Assembly: GCA_035358715.1 (NCBI GenBank)
Contig: DAOPPX010000008.1
Location: 1-64,000 of the forward strand
Direction: 5' to 3'
Source: UBA8199 sp035358715
GTDB taxonomy: Bacteria > Verrucomicrobiota > Verrucomicrobiia > Limisphaerales > UBA8199
DNA length: 64,000 nucleotides
The translations under genes and the position numbers were made by a program. Position 1 is the stretch's first letter. Each line of letters begins with the position of its first letter. The notes beneath the pieces are model-generated. The model did no database searches. It saw nothing but the letters and a program-made list of their open reading frames with translations, and had not been told where the DNA came from. Shown piece by piece: positions 9,078 through 17,811 of the stretch.

Positions 9078-10031
9078 CTAGTAGAGCAGTTTCAGGAACG
9101 TGTTCACGTAACGTCGCTCCGTCTGGAACTTCTGCGGCATCGTGGTGAGGATGATTCGGCCCTGGTCAATCGTGCTGAAGTGGAACGTGCTTTCGCCGGT
9201 GCAAAACACTTCGGCCACTTCGGGGGTGAGGAAGTATTGGAGGTAGTTGGCGATGGTTTCGCGGACACCGCCAAGCTGCTCGTCGGGTTGCGTCAGAAAA
9301 CGGTTGGCGAAGTGGGCATAAACGGCTTCGCGGCGCGGCGTCTCCAGCAGCGATTCGAGGTTCTCCATTTCTTCTTCGAGCAACTCTCGGTCAGACAGAA
9401 GCTCGAATGCGCCTGCCAAGGTCACCGGGCGACTCAACTCGAATAGCATTTCCAGCGCATGGGCGATGTGCGTCTGCGCCTGGCTTTTGAAGAATCCCTT
9501 GTCGCCGCCCTGGCCGAGGCTGGTGGCGGTGTCCACAACGAACTTGGCGTAGGTCGTGAACGGGATGCTTCGGTCGCCGGTCAGGTTGTAGCGGTGCGGC
9601 GGCGTCCACTGGCCATCCGCGTCGTTGGCGCGGATTTGCAGATGGATTAGGTCGTGCTCCCGGCCGTAGTGCCGGGCCATAGCGGCGAGCGTTTCCCAAT
9701 AGACCCCCTTTTCGTCAATGCACAGGCCGCCCCACGTCGGCTCATTCCGGAAGACCTGGTGGGCGAGTTGGTTGATTCCAGAGCTGGTTTTGCCTGAGCC
9801 GGTGTCGCCGGTGATAAGCCAGCCACGGCAAAACTGATTTCGCCGCCACGTCAACCCGCCCAGGCGCGCAACAAATCCCCGCTTCGCCGGTGCGAACAAG
9901 AGCCACGCGGCTACCAGTGCCAATCCAATCGCGCCAGCCAGCAGGAGGTATTGGGGATGCCGGAGCATCACTTCGAGGTCTGGCGGGAATGCAATCGGAC
10001 TGATTGGCATGAAGTCCAGTTTCACGGCCAC
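9078..10031 (-). pseudogene. Type IV coupling protein (VirD4/TraG-like), C-terminally truncated
   Basis: 317 residues. It has an N-terminal membrane segment (about 26-47), basic stretches, Walker A ITGDTGSGKTSS near residues 95-105, and the CIDEKGVYWE motif of TraG-type proteins. It stops after NTFLKLLY. Coupling proteins are normally 500-700 residues, and the missing part should contain the Walker B DEAQ-type strand and the C-terminal half of the ATPase fold. The break lies next to a group II intron fragment. A full protein would bring the relaxase-DNA complex to the T4SS; this copy is probably non-functional. It overlaps the upstream 120-residue gene by 10 nt. Confidence 0.75.
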
Positions 10032-10384
10032 GCCCTCCCGATCAGGTACCCAGCCAGCAGGCTGGCGAGCGCGGCGAAGAATGCCGCCGTTTGGGTGATT
10101 CGGGCCGCGAGATGCGTCGAGGGCAGCTTCTTCAGGGCGTCCAGCAGGGCCGCTGACTGTGCCTGAAATGTCCGCGTCGTTTCCACGAGCTTGGCGATGT
10201 CGGCCCGCACGAGTTCAAACGATGGCAATTCACGCCGCCGCAAGTCATCCCAATGCCGTTGGTGGATGCGGAATAACTCGACCAGCAGCAGCACCGCATC
10301 GTCCTCGCGCAGTCGGTATCGCTCGCGCCAGTCGGCCACTGCCCTCTCGAAATCGTCGTCAAAGTCGGGTTCGATGTTCGGCAT
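10022..10384 (-). CDS. Small tail-anchored protein in the transfer operon
   Basis: 120 residues: an acidic, then amphipathic helical body followed by one C-terminal hydrophobic helix (residues about 97-117), so it is probably anchored in the inner membrane by its tail. No known family recognised. It lies 3 nt after the ParA-like gene and overlaps the start of the coupling-protein gene, indicating a single minus-strand operon. A role alongside the coupling protein is inferred from position only. Confidence 0.7.
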   Translation of the reverse strand: MPNIEPDFDDDFERAVADWRERYRLREDDAVLLLVELFRIHQRHWDDLRRRELPSFELVRADIAKLVETTRTFQAQSAALLDALKKLPSTHLAARITQTAAFFAALASLLAGYLIGRAWP

Positions 10385-10387
10385 AGG

Positions 10388-11080
10388 CTACTTGGTCGGC
10401 AAAAGGAGTTCGGTGACCGATTCGATTTCGCCGTAGAGCTTGCGCTGCCACGTCTGAAGACGCTGCCGGTCGAGGAGGCTGAACGCAGCGTGCTTGACCG
10501 CGGCGGTGATGGTCACGTTCTCAGCATTGAGCATCTCCACGAGCCAATCCTGCAAACGGGCCATCGCGATTTCGCGCCCGCCAAGCTTGTCTTTGAGCTG
10601 TGCCCGCACCTCCGAGGATTCAAACAGCGCGAAGCTGTCGCTGTGCGCCGCGTTGCGCACCACAACGTAACCGGACTGCTTGCCGAACTGGTCGGCGAGC
10701 CGCTGCACCTGGTCCACGCTGTCGGCCTCGTGATTCACCGGCATGACGAGCGTGAGTTGCGCACCCATCGCGGCGAGAACTGCGGGCAGATCAATCTCGG
10801 CGAAGTATTCAATGAACAGGTCGGTGGAAGCCGCCCGGCAATCCATGACGACGAGTTGCGATTTCTCCAGCGCCGCAAAAATGCCGTCGAGTTCGCGGCG
10901 GTTGTCGAGGTCGAGAAACCGCGCGTCAGGGTGAAACCGCTTCAGGGTCGAGTTCTCGTTGTCGGAATCAATCGCCACGTGCGCGATGCCTTTGTCCTTG
11001 AGGAACTGGACGAAGTTCACGGCAAAGAAGCTTTTGCCGACACCACCTTTGCCGTTGAGGATCAAATCGAGTCGTTTCAT
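10388..11080 (-). CDS. ParA/MinD-like ATPase of the transfer region (TraL-like)
   Basis: 230 residues with the deviant Walker A motif NGKGGVGKS at residues 9-17 and VVMDCRA as the Walker B strand near 75-83. It is shorter than chromosomal ParA and lacks its N-terminal HTH, as in conjugative-element ATPases of the TraL type. Such proteins position plasmid or relaxosome complexes on the membrane or nucleoid. The start overlaps the stop of the upstream HTH gene (ATGA). No ParB homologue is adjacent, which favours a conjugation role over partitioning. Confidence 0.85.
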   Translation of the reverse strand: MKRLDLILNGKGGVGKSFFAVNFVQFLKDKGIAHVAIDSDNENSTLKRFHPDARFLDLDNRRELDGIFAALEKSQLVVMDCRAASTDLFIEYFAEIDLPAVLAAMGAQLTLVMPVNHEADSVDQVQRLADQFGKQSGYVVVRNAAHSDSFALFESSEVRAQLKDKLGGREIAMARLQDWLVEMLNAENVTITAAVKHAAFSLLDRQRLQTWQRKLYGEIESVTELLLPTK

Positions 11081-11499
11081 GTGGTCTGGGGTTTGAGCAT
11101 CCGGACTTGGGCGATTCGCGGCCCGCGCGGGCGCGGCTGTTGGGAGTCCTCGCTGCTGCCATTGGCCGGTGGTTCTGCGGCCGGGAGCGAGTCCGGTGGC
11201 GGCTGTAGTACGGCTTCAGGACTGGACAAGGCGGGGACGGCGGGTCGTTTGCGTCCGGGACGCCGGCGCGGACGAACGATTTCCCCCAGCACCTCATGAC
11301 AAAACACGGCGACGGCCGTCTTGCTGGTCGGAAGGCAATGCTGGGTGAGCAATTCGGCAATCGCGCGATACGAGGCGCGCTTCTGCCGAAGCTCGGCGAT
11401 GACTTCCTTGGCCGGGATCAGGTCCTGGAATTTCTCGGGACGGCGCGGCGTAAACTCCGCGACCGCCTGGCGGACACTGGCTGGATCAAATGAGGTCAT
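11077..11499 (-). CDS. Small helix-turn-helix accessory transfer protein
   Basis: 140 residues from the ATG at 11499; the longer ORF upstream is Arg/Pro-rich and unlikely. Residues about 24-70 (IPAKEVIAELRQKRASYRA, then LLTQHCLPTSKTAV) look like a helix-turn-helix similar to mobilisation or TraK-type accessory proteins; the rest is a basic, proline-rich tail. It probably binds DNA near oriT or regulates the operon. It is coupled to the ParA gene by an ATGA overlap. Confidence 0.7.
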   Translation of the reverse strand: MTSFDPASVRQAVAEFTPRRPEKFQDLIPAKEVIAELRQKRASYRAIAELLTQHCLPTSKTAVAVFCHEVLGEIVRPRRRPGRKRPAVPALSSPEAVLQPPPDSLPAAEPPANGSSEDSQQPRPRGPRIAQVRMLKPQTT

Positions 11500-11954
11500 A
11501 CGCGGGAGCGTGGTGGATGTGGACGGGTAACTCCATTGTCGGCGCAGTAGCCACGCAAAGGCGATGAAGCGCCGGTGACCGGGTCGAGGATGATTCCCGG
11601 TCCACCCGCGGTTGCGGCGTGTTTGAGGATGCGGACGTTCCGGCATCCCGGACTGAACGGGGACAAAACGAAGACCTGGCTTTTGCCTGACCTTGGCCGC
11701 TCTGGCCCGTTGCTGGTTCGAGGACACGGACAATTCGTTGCCACGACTGCGGGCGCGGAGAGAACGCAACTGCGGACTGCTCGCGTTCTGGGCTCTTGCG
11801 CGACTGTGCCCTGACCGTGGCCGAATCGGGTTCGCGGACAGGCCACTGCCGTGGCTGCAACGCGCTGCTGTTGCACGGCTGTTCCGTGGCCGCTCCGCGA
11901 CTCATTCGCGGACGCAGAATCCTTGTGGCAACAAGGGGTAAGGCTTGTCCTGTC
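11500..11954. other. Gap without a supportable gene
   Basis: About 455 nt. Several overlapping reading frames are open here on both strands, but all are Arg/Pro/Ser-rich with no motif, start context or family resemblance. A decayed gene is possible. Confidence 0.5.
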
Positions 11955-12209
11955 TTAAACATGATGAGAAACACATTGCCTCCTTTGCTCTAGCAACCCG
12001 TCCCGCCAGTTCTTCAATTGCGCGGCGACAGTTTCAATGCGGGTGGTCTGTTCGATGGCGCTGACTTCGATGCGCCCAGCGTGGTGAGCACCGGCTGGCG
12101 ATTCCGACAGTTGCATCACGGAGTGTTCAGCGTGGGTATTGAGCCGTTCACCGAGTTTGGTGAGGACTTCGATGGCGGTGCGGATTTGGGCGGTGGTGGG
12201 AGTTTGCAT
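11955..12209 (-). CDS. Small hypothetical protein upstream of the transfer operon
   Basis: 84 residues from the ATG at 12209 (MQTPTTAQI). It is an amphipathic, mainly helical protein with no signal or membrane segment and no recognised family. It follows the next upstream gene by 2 nt, so both belong to the minus-strand set diverging from the MobF relaxase; a relaxosome-accessory role is possible but unproven. Confidence 0.6.
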   Translation of the reverse strand: MQTPTTAQIRTAIEVLTKLGERLNTHAEHSVMQLSESPAGAHHAGRIEVSAIEQTTRIETVAAQLKNWRDGLLEQRRQCVSHHV

Positions 12210-12211
12210 AT

Positions 12212-12490
12212 TCAGATGCGGATGCCGCGTGATGGTTGGCGGGCGGGCTTCTGCCGCCGTTTGGGTATTGAAGGAGCAATCCAGAGTGCCTGGGGAATTT
12301 GTTCGGCCGTGACTGGATGTGCCCACGGAGACTCGAAGCCGAGTTTGCCGGCAGCTTCCTCCGCAGCACTCTTGGATGATGCTTCAACCACCGTGCGGAG
12401 AGGATCACCCAACAGTCGGGCATACTCGCGGTCGGTGTAATAAATGCCCCAGAGCTGTCCGTCGGCCTTACCAGTTGTGCTCGTGCTCAC
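12212..12490 (-). CDS. Small hypothetical protein divergent from the relaxase gene
   Basis: 92 residues starting at a GTG. It has a compact globular-looking first half (LWGIYYTDREYARLLGD, then a SAAEEAAGKLGF helix) and a basic tail. No family recognised. It starts 25 nt from the divergently oriented relaxase start; oriT is often found in such gaps, but I could not identify a nick site here. Confidence 0.6.
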   Translation of the reverse strand: MSTSTTGKADGQLWGIYYTDREYARLLGDPLRTVVEASSKSAAEEAAGKLGFESPWAHPVTAEQIPQALWIAPSIPKRRQKPARQPSRGIRI

Positions 12491-12515
12491 GTAGGCAGTT
12501 CAGCACAAGCAAGGA

Positions 12516-15425
12516 ATGGGTGGATGTAGCAACTACACAACGTGCGCGTGGAGTCCTGTTAACGTCCGTAGTGTGGTCACGGCGAAGACGCAATACAATC
12601 TGACCAACGCGAAGGAATACTTCGAGGAACACCTCTGCGTTGGCGACTACTACGATGAGGGCCAGCGCGTGTCAGGGGAATGGCAGGGCATCGGCGCGGC
12701 GCGGCTCGGGCTGGTGGGCAAGGTGCGTGCCGATGACTTCATGCGGCTCTGCGAGAACCAGCATCCCGCAACCGGAGAGACGCTGACGCAGCGATTGAAC
12801 AGCACGCGGTCTGAAGGCGGTGAGACTGCGGCCAATCGCCGGATATTCTTCGACTTCACGTTTTCGCCACCCAAGTCTGTTTCGCTCGCGGGTTTTCTTG
12901 GTGAGGACGTTCGCGTTCTTGAGGCCCATGCGCGGGCGGTGCGGACGGCGCTTGGCGAGTTCGAGGCGTTTACTTCCACTCGCATTCGCACTGGAGGAGC
13001 GCAGAACGACCGGCACACAGGTAACTTTGCCGCCGCCTTGTTCACGCATGACACGTCGCGTGCGCTTGATCCGCACTTGCACACACACTGTATCGTTTTC
13101 AACGCGACCTTTGATTCCGTGGAGAACCGTTGGAAGGCACTGCAAAACTACGAACTGCTGCGCGCACGGAAATTTGCCGAGAATGCCTATTACCACGAAC
13201 TCGCCCGCGAGTTGCGCAGATTCGGCTACTGCATCCGCAACCTGCCGCGCGGTGATTTTCTCGTTGAGGGAATCCCGACCGAATTGTGCGACCGCTTCTC
13301 CAAGCGGGACGCGGAGATAGACAAGGCGTTGGCGAAGCTGCTGGCGGAAAAGCCCGAGCTGGCAGGAGGAAACATCGCGGACCTGCGCGCACGGCTTGCG
13401 ACTGAAAAGCGAACTCGAAAGCAGAAGGATTTGAGCCACGATGAGCTACGGTCGCTGTGGGGCGCGCAATTGAGCCAGGCTGAACGCGAACTTCTGCGCG
13501 GGTTGACCAAGGCCGTGACCGAGGGTGAGAAACGACGCGCGTCCATTTCGGTTGTCGAGGCGGTTCAGTGGGCGGAGGAGCATCTGTTTGACCGCAACTC
13601 GGTCGTGCTAGAATGCCAGGTGTGGCAGGAAGCGTTGGGCCGGGCGCGCGGCGAGGATTTCTCCTTGGCTGAACTCAAGCAACTCACCGAGCGGCGTGGT
13701 TACATCCGTGACGCAAGTCGTCCCGGTGAATTGACCAAGCGCGACGTGCTGTTGCGGGAGTGGGAAATTGTTCGGACCGCCAAAGAAGGTGTTGGCGACT
13801 GCTGGCCGCTCGTGCCCAATCCCCAGCCCGCCAATCCAAAGCTGGATGACGAGCAGCGCAAGGCGCTTGATGGATTGCTCGGGTCGACGAATCTGGTTTC
13901 TGTCTTTCGAGGCGGCGCGGGCACAGGGAAGAGTTTTGTGCTGCATGAGTTGGCCCAACAAATCCAGCAATCGGGACGACCCGTGGCTGTTCTCGCACCG
14001 CAGCGTCAGCAAGTTGTGGATATGGAAAGGGCGGGGTTTCTGTCCCCGGCGACGGTCGCCAGCTTTCTCGCCAAGGCTGAATTGCCGGAGACGGCCGTAA
14101 TCGTCGTGGATGAAGCCGGGCAGATTGGCGGGCGGCAAATGCTGGCTTTGCTCCGGCTCGCCAAGGAACGGAATGCGCGCGTCGTCCTTTCTGGCGACAC
14201 CCGGCAGCACGGTGCGGTGGAAGCATCGGACGCGTTGCTCGCCATCGAGCGTCATGCGGGTGTGAAGCCGGTGGAATTGCATACAATTCGCCGCCAAGAC
14301 CCTGGCCTTGGTCGCGACAACAGCGAACGCGCCAGCATCAAGCGGTATCGAAAAGCGGTTGAATTGGCGGCGGCGGGAAGATTGGCGGAATCATTCAAGC
14401 GTCTCGACCAGATGGGCACTGTCGTCGGCTGTAGCTTGGGCGAACAAGCCGACAAGCTCGCCGACGAATACATCCAGCTCGCGGAACAGAACGCCACGGC
14501 GGTCGTGGTGTCACAGACCTGGGGTGAAGTGCATCGCGTGAATATGCGCGTGCGCGAAGCACTCAAGGCAAAGGGATTGCTCGGCGCAATTGATGCCACG
14601 GTTCAAGCGCTCGAACGCGTGGACCTGACCAATGCGCAGAAGCGCGATGAACGATTCTATCCGCAAGATGCAGTGATCGTTTTCAACCAGAAGGTCAGGG
14701 AAGCCGCTGCGGGAGCGAAAGGTAAGCTGTCAGGAATTCTCAAAACCGGACTGCTCGTGGAAGTCGGCGGACGATTCGTCACCGTCTCGAACAAGATGCT
14801 CGACCGGATTTCGGTCTGTCAGGCGCGCGAGATCGCCGTTGCGTCCGGCGACCGCCTGCACCTGAAAGCCAATCGTAAGCTGACATCCGGTGGGCGCGTC
14901 ACAAACGGAGAGTTGGTCGCGGTGAAGTCGGTTCGCGGCGATGGCTGCATTGAGCTCGCTGATGGCCGCGTCTTGGACGGAAGCTTTCGCGAATTCCTGC
15001 TAGGCTACGCAGCCACGTCCTACGGCTCACAAGGCAAGACAGTGGATTACGTTCTGTTCTCCGATTCGACCATCAAGGCCGCCACGAACGCGCAGCAATG
15101 GTATGTGAGCATATCGCGCGGACGGCGCGGCATCCGCATCTTCACGCCGGACAAGGAACAGTTGCGCGAGAACATTACGCGCTCCGGGCATCGTCCATTG
15201 GCGATGGAACTCGCGACTGGCTCAATCCCTCGTCGCGGCTTGCGCCTTTGGGATCGGCTGCACGGCTACATGCTGCGCTTTGGCCGGCGTGCCGCCGACA
15301 ACTTCTGTCGCCTGAAACTTTCCCGTCGTCGTCATCAACCCATTGAAACCCATGAGCATAAAATCACCCGAATGTTGGGCGAGCGATCCGAACGCTCGCG
15401 CGGTCAAAATCGAAGTATCGGCTGA
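12516..15425 (+). CDS. MobF-family conjugative relaxase-helicase (TrwC/TraI-like)
   Basis: 969 residues. The relaxase domain has a catalytic Tyr35 candidate (NAKEYF) and the three-histidine metal site DPHLHTHCIVFN (His187, 189, 191). It is followed by a RecD-like superfamily 1 helicase with Walker A FRGGAGTGKS near 464-473, VIVVDEAGQIG as Walker B and a C-terminal YAATSYGSQGKT motif. The protein nicks oriT, stays covalently bound to the DNA and unwinds it for transfer. The start is uncertain: MobF proteins usually begin just before the equivalent of VNVRSVVTAK (residue 15), so about 14 extra N-terminal residues may be an annotation effect. It seems intact, unlike the coupling protein. Confidence 0.93.
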   Translation: MGGCSNYTTCAWSPVNVRSVVTAKTQYNLTNAKEYFEEHLCVGDYYDEGQRVSGEWQGIGAARLGLVGKVRADDFMRLCENQHPATGETLTQRLNSTRSEGGETAANRRIFFDFTFSPPKSVSLAGFLGEDVRVLEAHARAVRTALGEFEAFTSTRIRTGGAQNDRHTGNFAAALFTHDTSRALDPHLHTHCIVFNATFDSVENRWKALQNYELLRARKFAENAYYHELARELRRFGYCIRNLPRGDFLVEGIPTELCDRFSKRDAEIDKALAKLLAEKPELAGGNIADLRARLATEKRTRKQKDLSHDELRSLWGAQLSQAERELLRGLTKAVTEGEKRRASISVVEAVQWAEEHLFDRNSVVLECQVWQEALGRARGEDFSLAELKQLTERRGYIRDASRPGELTKRDVLLREWEIVRTAKEGVGDCWPLVPNPQPANPKLDDEQRKALDGLLGSTNLVSVFRGGAGTGKSFVLHELAQQIQQSGRPVAVLAPQRQQVVDMERAGFLSPATVASFLAKAELPETAVIVVDEAGQIGGRQMLALLRLAKERNARVVLSGDTRQHGAVEASDALLAIERHAGVKPVELHTIRRQDPGLGRDNSERASIKRYRKAVELAAAGRLAESFKRLDQMGTVVGCSLGEQADKLADEYIQLAEQNATAVVVSQTWGEVHRVNMRVREALKAKGLLGAIDATVQALERVDLTNAQKRDERFYPQDAVIVFNQKVREAAAGAKGKLSGILKTGLLVEVGGRFVTVSNKMLDRISVCQAREIAVASGDRLHLKANRKLTSGGRVTNGELVAVKSVRGDGCIELADGRVLDGSFREFLLGYAATSYGSQGKTVDYVLFSDSTIKAATNAQQWYVSISRGRRGIRIFTPDKEQLRENITRSGHRPLAMELATGSIPRRGLRLWDRLHGYMLRFGRRAADNFCRLKLSRRRHQPIETHEHKITRMLGERSERSRGQNRSIG

Positions 15426-15684
15426 ACAAAGCCTGCTTCTGCCTTTCGATCAGTTTGCCTTCGCTGAACTCAAGAACGAAGGGAAGGAGCAGCGTCTCCG
15501 ATTGGTCTTCGCCACGCACGAAGTCTCGCTACGCGGCTACTCGCTGCGCCGCATCGAAACCGCCATACAGCGAATGGAACTGGCTTTGCTCACGGCGCTG
15601 CCAAGCAATCAGCGCACGCTCATTCCTGACGGACAGCCGATGGTCCGCGAAATTGCCATTTCCGAGATGGGTAAAGCCGAGTGA
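15352..15684 (+). CDS. Small hypothetical protein overlapping the relaxase 3' end
   Basis: 110 residues from the ATG at 15352 (MSIKSPEC; another ATG lies 9 nt upstream). The first 74 nt overlap the end of the relaxase gene in another frame. The body has alternating strands and a RRIETAIQRMELAL helix and shows no signal peptide. Not recognised. Codon use and a clean stop before a convergent gene suggest it is real and co-transcribed with the relaxase. Confidence 0.6.
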   Translation: MSIKSPECWASDPNARAVKIEVSAEQSLLLPFDQFAFAELKNEGKEQRLRLVFATHEVSLRGYSLRRIETAIQRMELALLTALPSNQRTLIPDGQPMVREIAISEMGKAE

Positions 15685-15740
15685 TTCATTGCCGTCCGAA
15701 AACGGTGATCCGATAGCAGCTACGTGCAACGGACGAAGGC

Positions 15741-16583
15741 TCATCTTGAATTGGGCAGCGGGCGGAGAATGGTCAGCACCCCGAATCGTCCGAGCCGAAG
15801 GGCTTCTTCTTGGATTACGATGTCCTGCTGGCTTCCTTGATACACGCTATTGAACCAGAATGATGCCAGCGACACTGACGTTTTCGGTTCGCAAAAAGCG
15901 TTGGGATTATCGGCGATTGCCAAGGAGGTCGCACAGTCTGGCGGTAGCAAGTCCGAGCGCGTCATCAGATGATGCAGGCCGATGTTTCTGAACGCCATAT
16001 TCACCTCTGTCCACGGCGGCTTTCCATTTCTCCAGTATGCCAGTGCAACGGGTTGGGTGCTGTGTTCCACGAATCGGATCGCCGCGCTCGCACAGGAAAC
16101 GTTGAACTCCTTCACTATGCCCCGAATGCCTTCCAGCCCGGCCGGCTGCCTGGAAAAAACGGCGCTGAACCTCGCGGCGGGCATCAACAAGTGCGAAGCA
16201 AACAGGTCAGCTTCCTGTTCGACGACGCGCTCTGCGTCCGGTTGATCGGCAATCGAAAAGTGCGCTGGAGCGCCGGCCAGCAGAGCGTTGCGGTGCTCAT
16301 CAATGAAATAGTGGCCAAGTTCGTGCCCCTGTGTGAACCGCGCTCTTGGCGCGGTCAAGTTCCCCAAGCGATCAAGGTTGCAAAAAATGTGAAATCTCCC
16401 CTTGCGGTGCTCAAGCATTCCGTCAAAGCCATCGCCGTAGTAATTTGCAGAGTGGGTGATGTGCTTGTTGCCCATGATGCAAATAGGATCAATGAACCGC
16501 GCCGGGCAGTGCGTCTCCGCAACCGCCTCGGCAAGCGCGATGATTTCTTGCTGCCGCGCTGGGACAATTTTGCTCCTGCTCAT
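15741..16583 (-). CDS. ImmA/IrrE-family zinc metallopeptidase
   Basis: 280 residues. The zinc motif GHELGHYF is at residues 86-93 (HEXXH at 87-91), with the third ligand region EQEADLFASHLLMP from 122, the standard ImmA/IrrE pattern. The C-terminal half probably senses a signal. Family members (ImmA of ICEBs1, IrrE of Deinococcus) cleave a repressor in response to stress. It is last in a three-gene operon with a sigma factor and a 124-residue acidic protein (ATGA overlap with the latter), and that operon diverges from the ubiquitin-like operon. The most likely target is the neighbouring acidic protein. Confidence 0.9.
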   Translation of the reverse strand: MSRSKIVPARQQEIIALAEAVAETHCPARFIDPICIMGNKHITHSANYYGDGFDGMLEHRKGRFHIFCNLDRLGNLTAPRARFTQGHELGHYFIDEHRNALLAGAPAHFSIADQPDAERVVEQEADLFASHLLMPAARFSAVFSRQPAGLEGIRGIVKEFNVSCASAAIRFVEHSTQPVALAYWRNGKPPWTEVNMAFRNIGLHHLMTRSDLLPPDCATSLAIADNPNAFCEPKTSVSLASFWFNSVYQGSQQDIVIQEEALRLGRFGVLTILRPLPNSR

Positions 16584-16954
16584 TTCTCGTCCGTTAAGCC
16601 CTTCTCGGCATTGGCGCGATCCTGCTCCATTTGCTTTCGGACTTCGTCCGTGATCTGGCCGCCGTTTCGCGCAGCCATTGCAACCAGCTCGTTTTCGACT
16701 TCGGGTGATGTTTTCCCGAACAGCGAAACGACATTGGAACTTTCCTCGGGCTTTTGATTCCTGACTCTGGCCAGCAGCCGGGCAGGATCAATGCTCTGAA
16801 CCTCGCTGGGATCAATCTCGGCTTCGAGGTTGCGGATGTCTTCTTCAGACACGGGGAAGACTTTTCCGTCTTCTCGCAGAACCTGATGCAGCAGGCTTTC
16901 AAGCTCTTCGCCCCTGATGCCTTTCTTTGCCGGGTTCTCACCGTGGTTATTCAT
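16580..16954 (-). CDS. Acidic protein between sigma factor and ImmA peptidase (candidate anti-sigma or antitoxin)
   Basis: 124 residues from the ATG at 16954; the longer frame runs into the sigma gene. It is strongly acidic and helical with no membrane segment. The motif VSEEDIRNLEAEIDPSEV and a C-terminal NGGQITDEVRKQME helix are visible; no family recognised. It starts 34 nt after the sigma factor and overlaps the ImmA/IrrE start by ATGA, the typical arrangement for a regulator cleaved by an ImmA-type protease. A role as a soluble anti-sigma factor is an inference. Confidence 0.75.
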   Translation of the reverse strand: MNNHGENPAKKGIRGEELESLLHQVLREDGKVFPVSEEDIRNLEAEIDPSEVQSIDPARLLARVRNQKPEESSNVVSLFGKTSPEVENELVAMAARNGGQITDEVRKQMEQDRANAEKGLTDEK

Positions 16955-16988
16955 AATTCCTTTCGTTGTTGCGTCACTTGTGTTGTGG

Positions 16989-17675
16989 TCATGTTTTAGT
17001 TTCAAGATACTCTTCCAATTTTCGGAGGAGTCTTCCTCTCTTCGTCTTAATGCTTTCTGGTGTCGTCCCCATCGAATCGGCAAGCCGCGCCAGGATGTCG
17101 TCGGGAATGTGGGCTTTGCCCGTCTTGAAGTCGTAGAAATTCATCGAGATGACCAGCATCTCGCTGTCGGCCTCGGGCAGTGTTTCAAGAAAAGTCCTGA
17201 CGGCTGCTTTTTTGCTTTGAAGGGCGCGAAGGTCGAACCGTTCGGGAGCTTTTTCTGGCAGTTGAGCTTGAGCCTCGGCTTCTTCCTGTTCCTTTTGGGT
17301 GGGAGCTTCCTTTTTCCTCTCCGGCTTACGGAACTCCATCAGGAACTCGTTTTTGGCGATCTGGAAAAGCCAAGCCTGGATTTTTAGCCGCAGTTTGTCG
17401 GGCGACAAACCAGAGGGGGCATTGAACGAACCGGCCTTCTCAAACGCCTTTTCAAAGGTGCGCAGGACGAAGTCGTCTGGACTCCAGCCCAACGCTCGGA
17501 AGCCGTTCTTTTCCGCAAAGCCGATGAGCGTCGTCTGGTATCGGCGGAAGAATTCCGCCAAGGCGGCTTCCGCATCCTCACGGTTCTCATCCTTGAAAGT
17601 CATCCGAAGCAGCAGATCCAAATCATCCGCCGCTTGGGTGGCCTGTTCTTCAGCTACAGTTGCGTTTTCTCGCAT
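16989..17675 (-). CDS. Sigma-70-family RNA polymerase sigma factor, ECF-like
   Basis: 228 residues from the ATG at 17675, which follows a GAAAGGTG ribosome-binding site; the longer upstream reading crosses the divergent promoter region. Region 2 includes DDFVLRTFEKAFEKAG and the 2.4-like AWLFQIAKNEFLMEFRK; region 4 is near the C-terminus (PDDILARLADSMGTTPES, then a basic recognition helix). The two are separated by a long acidic linker of about 50 residues. It probably directs polymerase to a small regulon, likely including its own operon and the adjacent ubiquitin-like operon. It is the first gene of its operon. Confidence 0.8.
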   Translation of the reverse strand: MRENATVAEEQATQAADDLDLLLRMTFKDENREDAEAALAEFFRRYQTTLIGFAEKNGFRALGWSPDDFVLRTFEKAFEKAGSFNAPSGLSPDKLRLKIQAWLFQIAKNEFLMEFRKPERKKEAPTQKEQEEAEAQAQLPEKAPERFDLRALQSKKAAVRTFLETLPEADSEMLVISMNFYDFKTGKAHIPDDILARLADSMGTTPESIKTKRGRLLRKLEEYLETKT

Positions 17676-17695
17676 AGGACACCTTTCTCTACCTG

Positions 17696-17774
17696 TAAAT
17701 GCAGCTTGGTAACACCGGCCAGGCTTTGCACGGATGTCGGCATCCGCAGCCCCGTCGTTACCTACCCGCATTTA
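17696..17774. promoter_or_regulatory. Divergent regulatory region with inverted GTTACC-N5-GCATTTA sites
   Basis: Within the 136-nt gap between the sigma and Ubl-E2 genes, GTTACC-N5-GCATTTA occurs on the plus strand at 17757-17774 and on the minus strand at 17713-17696, each pointing toward its own operon (37 and 20 nt before the start codons). A hairpin CGGATG-TCGG-CATCCG (17731-17746) is centred between them. Thirteen fixed positions agree exactly while the five spacer bases differ. It may be a shared sigma-specific promoter element or an operator. Confidence 0.75.
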
Positions 17775-17811
17775 GCTGGGTGGAGGCACAACCGCCTTCA
17801 GAAGGATAGAA

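Noticed and set aside
11496..11876. Open reading frame of 126 codons between the HTH and 84-residue genes
   Set aside because: Arg/Pro/Ser-rich with no motif; overlapping frames on both strands are equally open, as expected in GC-rich noncoding DNA.
12490..12600. Possible oriT next to the MobF relaxase
   Set aside because: No clear inverted repeat or known nick consensus could be identified by eye.
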